Shown here: piece by piece, positions 56,164-63,112 of the stretch
Layout of the letters: each line of letters starts with the position of its first letter
Numbering within the stretch: position 1 is the first letter of the stretch
NCBI RefSeq assembly: GCF_900299525.1
Contig: NZ_OMKA01000029.1
Coordinates: 62,001-126,000 of the forward strand
Direction: 5' to 3'
Length of the DNA stretch: 64,000 nucleotides
DNA from: Aquimarina sp. Aq78
GTDB lineage: Bacteria > Bacteroidota > Bacteroidia > Flavobacteriales > Flavobacteriaceae
Notes under the pieces: generated by a model
Told to the model about the DNA's origin: nothing
The model's input: the letters and a program-made list of their open reading frames with translations, nothing else
Database searches by the model: none
Position numbers and translations under genes: made by a program

Positions 56164-56844
56164 ATGAAAACAAAAATTTTAATTTTACTAAGCATATTTG
56201 CTTTAGGAACTTCTATTGATGCTCAAGCACAAAAACTAAAGAAATTTGGTGGTTTAACAGAAAAAAAGATAGGCCCAAAAACTATTAAAGTGCCTTATAC
56301 AGATGTTGTAACATATCTTGGATATGCTGCGCCAGGTAATGAAGATGAAGTAAAAGATGGTAAGAAATTTTATTATATATATGTTTGGGTTCCTGCTGTA
56401 GCTCCAGAGCTTGGTATAAGAATGATGTCTCCCGTAGGTAAAAACAAAATAAAAGGAGCTACTCAATCTGCAGGATATACAGAAAATGCTGGATCTAGTG
56501 ACTTTTTTGACACCTACATTACTTTAGAACGTTCTGATATCATAAGTAAGGATAAAATTACTGGAGAAGCTGTAAAAGGTGCAAATTGGACTGTTTTAGA
56601 ACGTAATGATGATAGCAGCGAAATGCCTAAACAGCCAAGCGGAAGTAGTTACAATTCGCTATTAAGATATAAAAGTGAAGTTGGAGATCCTCTTAAAGCA
56701 TTAACTGCTGGATTATACCGTATCGGTTTCACAACATACAAAACTGGTGAGGTAAAAGGTACTTTCATAGCTCAGGTTGCTGCTCCTATTAAATTACCAG
56801 GAGTTGTAATGGCCAAAACTATCGAAGAGTTAAAAAAAGGATAA
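56164..56844 (+). CDS. LipL32-family secreted protein (copy 2)
   Basis: 226 residues from the ATG at 56164, which gives a clean signal peptide (MKTKILILLSIFALGTSIDA); an upstream in-frame ATG at 56131 would put 11 residues ahead of it and is rejected. About four fifths of residues match copy 1, including YYIYVWVPAVAPELGIRMMSP, FDTYITLERSD, NDDSSEM, YNSLLRYK and GLYRIGFTTYKTGEVKGTF. The LipL32 calcium-site residues are all kept, and there is no lipobox. It is monocistronic with the locus element upstream and a long bidirectional terminator downstream. Confidence 0.85.
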   Translation: MKTKILILLSIFALGTSIDAQAQKLKKFGGLTEKKIGPKTIKVPYTDVVTYLGYAAPGNEDEVKDGKKFYYIYVWVPAVAPELGIRMMSPVGKNKIKGATQSAGYTENAGSSDFFDTYITLERSDIISKDKITGEAVKGANWTVLERNDDSSEMPKQPSGSSYNSLLRYKSEVGDPLKALTAGLYRIGFTTYKTGEVKGTFIAQVAAPIKLPGVVMAKTIEELKKG

Positions 56845-56881
56845 TAGTATATACAACCTAATTTAATACACACACCAACGG

Positions 56882-56920
56882 TTATTCCCATATATTTCTT
56901 AAAAGAATATATGGGAATAA
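56882..56920. terminator. Bidirectional terminator after LipL32 copy 2
   Basis: A long stem (TTATTCCCATATAT / ATATATGGGAATAA, 14 bp plus an inner TTCTT/AAGAA helix) is followed by TTGTTTTA. In the presumed ancestral order it would serve both LipL32 copy 2 and the convergent ykgJ gene. Confidence 0.85.
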
Positions 56921-56937
56921 TTGTTTTATATATATGC

Positions 56938-57030
56938 CTATAAAGGCATTTTAGACTTCATTTTTTCTACAATAGTATAAGCTGCTGGGCAAATTGCTAC
57001 ATTTTTCAACGTTAAATTAGATATCTGTTG
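56938..57030 (-). pseudogene. 3' fragment of a second ykgJ allele (last 30 codons)
   Basis: Read on the minus strand, the fragment encodes the same final 30 residues as the intact gene at 58793-59287 (QQISNLTLKNVAICPAAYTI, then the rest to KMPL and a stop). All five nucleotide differences are synonymous (CTA/TTA, TGT/TGC, CCT/CCA, AAA/AAG, TTG/TTA). The 5' part is missing, so the fragment cannot be expressed as a protein. Confidence 0.85.
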
Positions 57031-57081
57031 CTTTGTCATCTTTTTTTATAATGTCATAGATTCAAGTAATAAAACATTAAA

Positions 57082-57123
57082 CATTGTCCTGATTCTTTGA
57101 CAATTCAAAAAATCAGGACAATG
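57082..57123. repeat. 13-bp perfect inverted repeat upstream of the LRR gene
   Basis: CATTGTCCTGATT and AATCAGGACAATG are separated by 16 nt. It lies between direct repeat copy 1 and the LRR gene. A weak U-rich stretch follows on the minus strand only. Could be a terminator of the incoming segment or an operator. Confidence 0.6.
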
Positions 57124-57200
57124 AAACATCAGTAATATCTAATTTCACAAAAAATAACCTTACTCCTTTTACCAAAATTAACATTGTTGAAATATAAAAA

Positions 57201-58631
57201 ATGAAAAAAATAAAATATAGTATGATCATGATCATGACTATCGCTATGATCGCATGCTCTAATGACGATGACACCCCAGAAACATCCATAATAACCACTA
57301 TTACCGTAAAAAACTTTGAAGTCGCTATCGATGAAAACCCAACCATAGGACAAGAAATAGGAACCATAGATGCTTCTACCAATCAGAGAACGCTATCCTA
57401 TAACCTTAAAGCAGAAAATCCTGAAGGAGCCATCTCTATAGATGCAAAAACAGGAAAAATTACGGTTAAAGACCACATACTTTTTGATTATGAAACCAGA
57501 ACAAAAATTACTGCCACTCTACTTATAAAAAATGGGAGTGTTAGTAAAGAAGCCAACATAATCATAAACTTAAAAGACGTTAGTGAAACAATCATTACCG
57601 TAAAAGACTTTGAAGTCACTATCGATGAAAACCCAACCATAGGACAAGAAATAGGAACCATAGATGCCTCTACCAATCAGGGAACACTATCCTATAGCCT
57701 TAAAACAGAAAATCCTGAAGGAGCTATCTCTATAGATGCAAAAACAGGAAAAATTACGGTTAAAGACCACACCCCTTTTGATTATGAAACCAGAACAAAA
57801 ATTACTGCCACTCTACTTATAAAAAACGGGGACATTAGTAAAGAAAACAGCATAACTATAAACTTAAAAAATATTGGTACTGAAAACATCGCTTTTGCTG
57901 ATGCAAATTTTAAAAAAGCCCTTATAGAACATACAAATCCCATAGATACTAATACCGATGGGGAAATCTCTGAAGATGAAGCCAACGTTGTAAAAGAACT
58001 AAGGATAGATAGTAAAAGTATCACTGATCTTTCAGGAATTGAATATTTCACCGAATTAACTCATCTGTGGTGCAGAAACAATCAACTCACTACATTGGAT
58101 GTAAGTAAAAACACCAAATTAACTAATCTGTATTGCAACAACAATCAAATCACTACATTAGATATAAGTAAAAATACCGAATTAACTTATCTGTGGTGTA
58201 GCATCAATCAACTCACTGCATTGGATGTAAGTAAAAATACCGAATTAATTTTTCTGTCTTTCGACAACAATCAACTTACTGCATTGGATGTAAGTAAAAA
58301 CACCAAATTAACTTACCTGTATTGTAACAGAAATCAACTCACTGCACTGGATGTAAGTAAAAATATCAAATTAATTGAGCTGTCGTGCAACCATAATCAA
58401 CTCACTGCACTGGATGTAAGTAAAAACACCAAATTAATTGAGCTGTTGTGCAACCACAATCAACTTACCGCACTAAATATGAAAAACGGGAACAACGATA
58501 AGTTTTCATGGGTAGAATTACAATCTAACACTGCTTTATCCTGTATACAGGTAGATGATCCTGATGCTACCTATTTAACAGGATGGTATAAAGACAATAC
58601 CGCTTCATATTCTAGTGATTGTACACCTTAA
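57201..58631 (+). CDS. Cadherin-repeat and leucine-rich-repeat lipoprotein
   Basis: 476 residues. A lipoprotein signal ends at IAC (Cys19), then SNDDDTPE. Two 98-residue cadherin-like units follow that are over 90% identical in DNA (VAIDENPTIGQEIGTIDAST and its copy). An EF-hand-like DTNTDGEISEDEA segment comes next, then about seven 21-residue leucine-rich repeats (LDVSKNTKLTYLYCNRNQLTA), and a Cys-containing cap (LSCIQVDDPDATYLTGWYKD). Likely a surface-exposed binding protein. No type IX sorting domain. The gene is bracketed by ~186-bp direct repeats, a sign of insertion. Confidence 0.85.
   Translation: MKKIKYSMIMIMTIAMIACSNDDDTPETSIITTITVKNFEVAIDENPTIGQEIGTIDASTNQRTLSYNLKAENPEGAISIDAKTGKITVKDHILFDYETRTKITATLLIKNGSVSKEANIIINLKDVSETIITVKDFEVTIDENPTIGQEIGTIDASTNQGTLSYSLKTENPEGAISIDAKTGKITVKDHTPFDYETRTKITATLLIKNGDISKENSITINLKNIGTENIAFADANFKKALIEHTNPIDTNTDGEISEDEANVVKELRIDSKSITDLSGIEYFTELTHLWCRNNQLTTLDVSKNTKLTNLYCNNNQITTLDISKNTELTYLWCSINQLTALDVSKNTELIFLSFDNNQLTALDVSKNTKLTYLYCNRNQLTALDVSKNIKLIELSCNHNQLTALDVSKNTKLIELLCNHNQLTALNMKNGNNDKFSWVELQSNTALSCIQVDDPDATYLTGWYKDNTASYSSDCTP
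57295..58490 (+). repeat. Coding repeats: two 294-bp cadherin units and about seven 63-bp LRR units
   Basis: The cadherin units start at 57301 and 57595 (period 294 bp). The LRR units between ~58075 and 58490 repeat every 63 bp with the core CTCACTGCATTGGATGTAAG. High DNA identity suggests recent expansion. Confidence 0.85.
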
Positions 58632-58700
58632 AAAAGTAATTAATATTATTAAAATATTACTAGTATCCGAAAGTTAATTTCAAACCTTTAAAAAAGAATG

Positions 58701-58885
58701 ATAGTATATACAACCTAATTTAATACACACACCAACGGTTATTCCCATATGTTTCTTAAAAGAATGTATGGGAATAATTGTTTTATATATGTCTACAAAG
58801 GCATTTTAGATTTCATTTTTTCTACAATAGTATAAGCTGCAGGACAAATTGCTACATTTTTCAACGTTAGATTAGATATCTGTTG
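58701..58885. repeat. Direct repeat, copy 2 (185 bp)
   Basis: The partner of 56844-57030, including the hairpin at 58739-58777 and the 3' end of the intact ykgJ gene. Inside the hairpin the stem differences to copy 1 are taken up by G-U pairs, so the structure is kept. Confidence 0.9.
58739..58777 (-). terminator. Terminator hairpin between the LRR gene and ykgJ
   Basis: TTATTCCCAT... pairs with ...GTATGGGAATAA, including two G-U pairs. It is A/T-rich on both sides and can serve both convergent genes. Confidence 0.75.
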
Positions 58886-59287
58886 AAACTTTTTACGATC
58901 CGTATGAGGGTACTCCCTACATGCCTTTGGTCTTACCTCATAAATCGCACAGTAATTATCGGTCCCAAGAAAAGTACATGGTGTTTGTTGTAATATCAAA
59001 TCTCCATCCTCGTCTGTTCGTAGGTATTGTTCTTCAAACTGTCTGGGTTTTATTTTTAAAAACTTCGCAATACGCTCTACATCTTTATCTGTAAATAATG
59101 GACCAGTTGTTTTACAACAATTCGCACATTCTAAACAATCTGTGTTACTAAACTCTTCATCATGTAACTCCTGCATGATATGATCCAGTTTTTTAGGCGG
59201 TCTTTTTTTAAGTTTAGCAAAGAACTTTTTGTTCTCGTTATGTTTATCTTTGGCCAGTTTTGGTAATTGGTCTATGAATTCTTGCAT
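58793..59287 (-). CDS. YkgJ-family cysteine cluster protein
   Basis: 164 residues from the ATG at 59287. A longer frame to 59335 is rejected because the promoter box would lie inside it. Cysteine motifs typical of the family: CLECANCCKTTGPLFTDKD, then CTFLGTDNYCAIYEVRPKACREYPH, and a final AICPAA. The family probably binds zinc or an iron-sulfur centre; its function is unknown. Its final 30 codons also exist as a fragment at 56938-57030. Confidence 0.85.
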   Translation of the reverse strand: MQEFIDQLPKLAKDKHNENKKFFAKLKKRPPKKLDHIMQELHDEEFSNTDCLECANCCKTTGPLFTDKDVERIAKFLKIKPRQFEEQYLRTDEDGDLILQQTPCTFLGTDNYCAIYEVRPKACREYPHTDRKKFQQISNLTLKNVAICPAAYTIVEKMKSKMPL

Positions 59288-59291
59288 ACTG

Positions 59292-59325
59292 CAAAAGTAA
59301 GACTTTTGAGAGTTCTGATTACCAA
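59292..59325 (-). promoter_or_regulatory. ykgJ promoter
   Basis: TTG, a 23-nt spacer and TACTTTTG (59292-59299) fit the Bacteroidota consensus. The -7 box ends 4 nt before the ATG at 59287, implying a leaderless or very short leader mRNA. Confidence 0.55.
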
Positions 59326-59424
59326 TTACTAACATATTCAGTTTTAATAAAGACCAATTAAAATCTTTAAAAATATTTTAATCCAATACCTAAAAACGTT
59401 TCCCATAATCATAAACCGCACCTC

Positions 59425-60135
59425 ATGAATACAGATATCTTCGGAAAAGCCATCAAAGATTTTTACAATAAAGAATACACAGAAGATATTGTTGTACAGG
59501 CAAATGATTTTGATGATGATCATATCCCCATCCCTTACCTGTTTAGAGCGTATGCCGAAATGCCAGGAATAGAACAAAAAGCATTAGAGCTTTCATACGG
59601 AAAAGTACTAGATGTAGGTTGTGGTGCCGGAAGCCATAGTTTGTTTCTTCAAAATGATCAAAAGCTAGACATAAAAGCTATAGATATATCTGAGGGTGCT
59701 ATCGAGGTTTGTAAAAAAAGAGGGATACATCATGCCATGGTACAAGATATTTATGATCATAATAATGCCACATACGATACCATACTATTGTTAATGAATG
59801 GCAGTGGTATCATTGGTACTTTAGATCATATTGATCGGTTTTTTACTCATATTAAAACACTTATCGCACCGGGAGGGCAAATTTTAATGGATTCATCAGA
59901 CATTTCTTACCTTTTTCAAGATGAAGATGGAGGCTTTTGGGTAGATGCCTCTGCCGGATATTATGGAGAAATGCAATATAAATTAAAATATAAAAAACAA
60001 GAATCAGAATGGTTTGATTGGTTATACATTGATTATAACACACTTCAAAATGCAGCTAATACCAATGGTTTTCTATCAGAATTAATAGTTGAAGGAGAAA
60101 ATAATGATTACCTGGCCAGATTTACTTTAGCATAA
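59425..60135 (+). CDS. Class I SAM-dependent methyltransferase
   Basis: 236 residues with motif I LDVGCGAGSHSLFL, motif II-like IKAIDISEGAIEVCKKRGI, and a TILLLMNGSGIIGTLDHIDRF post-motif. The N-terminal ~50 residues are acidic. It is a Rossmann methyltransferase of unknown substrate (small molecule or protein). It is divergent from ykgJ across a ~137-bp promoter region. The following 166 bp to the next gene hold nothing recognisable. Confidence 0.88.
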   Translation: MNTDIFGKAIKDFYNKEYTEDIVVQANDFDDDHIPIPYLFRAYAEMPGIEQKALELSYGKVLDVGCGAGSHSLFLQNDQKLDIKAIDISEGAIEVCKKRGIHHAMVQDIYDHNNATYDTILLLMNGSGIIGTLDHIDRFFTHIKTLIAPGGQILMDSSDISYLFQDEDGGFWVDASAGYYGEMQYKLKYKKQESEWFDWLYIDYNTLQNAANTNGFLSELIVEGENNDYLARFTLA

Positions 60136-60301
60136 TAATTCTACTTTGACAAGGTATAGAAGCCCTAAGTGAAAATCCCATAGCCTGAGCTTTTTTTTGT
60201 AAAGCGCAAGGAATTGCAACGACAGCGAGATGAAGCGTTGGTAAAAACCCTTGTGGTCACATCCAAATACTCAACAAGTGAAATTTGTCGCACTCCATTA
60301 T

Positions 60302-61969
60302 TTAGATAATCGTTTTTCGGGTTCTAAAATGATTATATGGATCTTTGGAATAGGTTTCTTTTATTTCTTTTAAACGTTCGTAACTTTTATCAAAATAAGT
60401 TTTAGTTGGGATTGAACTATCTTTAAAGCTTATAAAAGCCCCTGAAGTATTAGGAATATCAAAATCTCTACTGGTTTCTATCCAATCTAATGAACGATTT
60501 GTTCTATCATACACAAAGTTATCTTGAAATTCTTCCTTCTCCTCTTTTTTCATATTCCACCAGCATTGATATTGTATAGTATATAGTTTGTCCTTATAAG
60601 GAAAAGCACTATCCGTATTTTCTGCATTTTTCATATAATAATCTCCAACAATAGCTCCTAAAGTCACATAAGTAAATAATCCCAACTTTCTGTTACCATC
60701 TAAAATAAGATTAGAAAATAAACTCTCGAACAAGGCTTTGTAGCCATTTTTACCTTGAGCATCTAATCCATCAGTATTGACTAATCTTGATGTGATTTTA
60801 TGAGGAGCAGGCATATCATAATCTGGTTGTAAAGGAGCTCCTTCTCTAAGCAACCCTAATTTATTTAAAACTTTGTTGTGTGATTCCCGGTCCCAGTTCC
60901 CCATTAAATGGGAACCATATTGGTTTTTATGTGCATAATCTGCTCCAGTTGCAGGTTCTATGGTAAGAGTATAAGGCGAAACTTTTTCTTTAAGATATTT
61001 ATCTATAAACTTACATAAGCTATTCTCATCTCCTTCCCAATACCCATAAAAAACACAATTATTATATACTGTGTTGATATTTACAGGTTCTCCTGTATCC
61101 CATGGTCTCCCATTTATTTTCAAGTTAGTTCCAATAAGGTTTGAAGTATTTGGTGACTCGATTAACTCTTCCCATTTTTGCAATATTCTAATTGTTGGTA
61201 CTTCTTCTTTTAATGTATCTGGTTCCTTATCTTCATAACAATTCCATTCTACCTCAAAACGATGTAGTACAGCAGGTAAAATAAAGGTTTGTATACGTAA
61301 TTCTGTTATGATACCATAGCTCATACCTCCACCTCCTCTAAGTGCCCATAGTAATTCAGGCACAGAACCATTTTTTACATCCAGCTTTTGTAGGGTTCCA
61401 TCACCCAATAGAATATTGGCCCCAACCAGATGTTCACAGCACATTCCCATTTTACGGGTCCATGGGCCCCAGCCACCTCCCATAGTAAAGCCAGCGATTC
61501 CTACAGTGGCACAAGTACCATGCGGAATCATCACATCTTGTTCTGCTAGCTTAGAAGTAAGCGTTTGAAAGCGAATACCTGGGCCTATACTGGCAATCTT
61601 GGTAATCGGATCAATAGTTAACGAAGCCATTTTTGAAACATCAATCAATACCACATTTGTCCCCGTACATTCTCCCTCATGATCATGTCCCCCAGCACGA
61701 ACTCGAATTGGTAATTTGTTACCTATAGCTGCTTTATACGTAATTACTACATCAGATTCGTTTTCGCAATACACGATAACAAAAGGATTGTATTGAAGTC
61801 TTCTATTAAAAATTTGACTATTCTTATTATGTTTATACACGTTATCTAATTCTCCCCAATTGGTAGATATTGTTATGTTTGATGGAAGATGACTATTCAG
61901 TTCTTTTAAAAATGCATCAATATTGTCTTTCAGTAGTTCTGAAACTGTGTGTAAAGGTTCTTGTATCAT
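60302..61969 (-). CDS. FAD-linked oxidase of the berberine bridge enzyme type
   Basis: 555 residues. The FAD-binding PCMH domain has His95 in RAGGHDHEGE and Cys153 in HGTCATVGIAG, the pair that links FAD bicovalently in this family, then FTMGGGWGPWTRKMG. The C-terminal BBE motif region includes YDRTNRSLDWIETSRDFD and a final YSKDPYNHFR. Such enzymes oxidise sugars, alkaloids or other small molecules with O2. Its ATG overlaps the lodB-like stop codon by one base (TGATG), so translation is coupled to the quinoprotein operon. Confidence 0.88.
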   Translation of the reverse strand: MIQEPLHTVSELLKDNIDAFLKELNSHLPSNITISTNWGELDNVYKHNKNSQIFNRRLQYNPFVIVYCENESDVVITYKAAIGNKLPIRVRAGGHDHEGECTGTNVVLIDVSKMASLTIDPITKIASIGPGIRFQTLTSKLAEQDVMIPHGTCATVGIAGFTMGGGWGPWTRKMGMCCEHLVGANILLGDGTLQKLDVKNGSVPELLWALRGGGGMSYGIITELRIQTFILPAVLHRFEVEWNCYEDKEPDTLKEEVPTIRILQKWEELIESPNTSNLIGTNLKINGRPWDTGEPVNINTVYNNCVFYGYWEGDENSLCKFIDKYLKEKVSPYTLTIEPATGADYAHKNQYGSHLMGNWDRESHNKVLNKLGLLREGAPLQPDYDMPAPHKITSRLVNTDGLDAQGKNGYKALFESLFSNLILDGNRKLGLFTYVTLGAIVGDYYMKNAENTDSAFPYKDKLYTIQYQCWWNMKKEEKEEFQDNFVYDRTNRSLDWIETSRDFDIPNTSGAFISFKDSSIPTKTYFDKSYERLKEIKETYSKDPYNHFRTRKTII

Positions 61970-63111
61970 CAGTATGATTTTATTTTTGATTTTATAGTAT
62001 CACTCATCAATCTTTGTTGCCAAAATTCGGTTTCTTTCCAGCGTTGTTCTGTTGTATAAAATTGATTTTTAGTCTGTTGGTAATCTTTATAAATAGCATT
62101 GATATTGTGTTGATAATCTAACCTATACGTATCGTCCCTGCTATTTTCAAAATCAATGATCGTTTTGGAAGCGTGACAAGCTGAACTGAGGGCAAATCCA
62201 ATTCCCATAGAAGAAATGGGATCAAAAGACGCTATGGCATCACCTACGGCGATATAATTTTTTATCGGAGTAATATCTATCAATTTTGAAAAAGCATTCC
62301 GTACCCAGGGCGATTGATATGAAACCCCCTGTTTTACTTTATTTTTGATATATCTAGTATTTAAAAGTAATTGATTAAATTGATGTGTTTTCTGAAGTTG
62401 TTTTTCCTTTGCAATTCCTGCATCTGTAAATAGTGTTAGTCCTATTTTGTCATTGGGTAAGGTAGCACAGTACCACCAACCTTCTTCTACTGTTTCCAAT
62501 AACACTTCTTGCGCAGGCACTTTTCCTTTTTCAAAAGTTATAAAAGTCCCTATTGCTACTAATTCATCACTTTTTAGCGGTTTTAATCCCAAATTTCTGG
62601 ACACAGCATTTTGCCGTCCTGTAGCATCAACCAAAAAGTTTGCCTTTACCAAAATATCACCTTTGGTTTTATGCTTAAGTTCAATCGTCCAGTCTCCTTC
62701 TTTGGTTTGCTTAAAGTCAATACATCTGGTTCTGGGTAAAATGCTTGCTCCTCTTTGATCAGCTCGTTCCAATAATAACAAATCAAAAGCTTTCCTATCC
62801 AGTTGTATACTATCCTCTTCTGTGCTTGAAATAGAATGTCTCGAGGACAGGTTAGCACTCCCCCAGGCAGCTACATGGTTATAACCATATATAAAACTGT
62901 TTGTTTCAAAATCTGTTCGGTAGATATTCATATAAGCAAGTAAGTCAAATATCGCCGGACTTACCTGTTCTCCTACCCTTAAAGTGTCTAAATCACTTTG
63001 TTCAACGATCATTACCTTAAGATCTGAATATTTTAATACACTTAATGCAGTGGAAGCCCCTGCTGGGCCTCCACCTACAATAAGTACATCTGTTTTAAAA
63101 TGATATGCCAT
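61969..63111 (-). CDS. LodB-like flavoprotein (CTQ-maturation FAD oxidoreductase)
   Basis: 380 residues from the ATG at 63111, placed one base after the preceding stop. A longer start at 63150 would overlap the LodA-like gene by 38 nt. An N-terminal FAD-binding motif (VLIVGGGPAGASTALSVL), the QVSPAIFDLLAYM segment and a GDAIASFDPISSMGIGFAL segment place it in the tryptophan-halogenase-like flavoprotein superfamily. LodB proteins of this group are required to build the cysteine tryptophylquinone cofactor of LodA/GoxA oxidases. The adjacent LodA-like gene makes this role likely. Confidence 0.82.
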   Translation of the reverse strand: MAYHFKTDVLIVGGGPAGASTALSVLKYSDLKVMIVEQSDLDTLRVGEQVSPAIFDLLAYMNIYRTDFETNSFIYGYNHVAAWGSANLSSRHSISSTEEDSIQLDRKAFDLLLLERADQRGASILPRTRCIDFKQTKEGDWTIELKHKTKGDILVKANFLVDATGRQNAVSRNLGLKPLKSDELVAIGTFITFEKGKVPAQEVLLETVEEGWWYCATLPNDKIGLTLFTDAGIAKEKQLQKTHQFNQLLLNTRYIKNKVKQGVSYQSPWVRNAFSKLIDITPIKNYIAVGDAIASFDPISSMGIGFALSSACHASKTIIDFENSRDDTYRLDYQHNINAIYKDYQQTKNQFYTTEQRWKETEFWQQRLMSDTIKSKIKSY

Positions 63112-63112
63112 T

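Larger units (their letters stand above)
56844..57030. repeat. Direct repeat, copy 1 (187 bp)
   Basis: Nearly identical to 58701-58885. It contains the bidirectional hairpin and the last 30 codons of a ykgJ allele. Similarity stops abruptly at 57030. The two repeats flank the cadherin/LRR lipoprotein gene. Confidence 0.9.

Noticed and set aside
57201-58631. Insertion of the LRR gene by a transposon
   Set aside because: No transposase, terminal inverted repeats or short target duplication; the ~186-bp flanking repeats with silent differences fit homologous recombination better.
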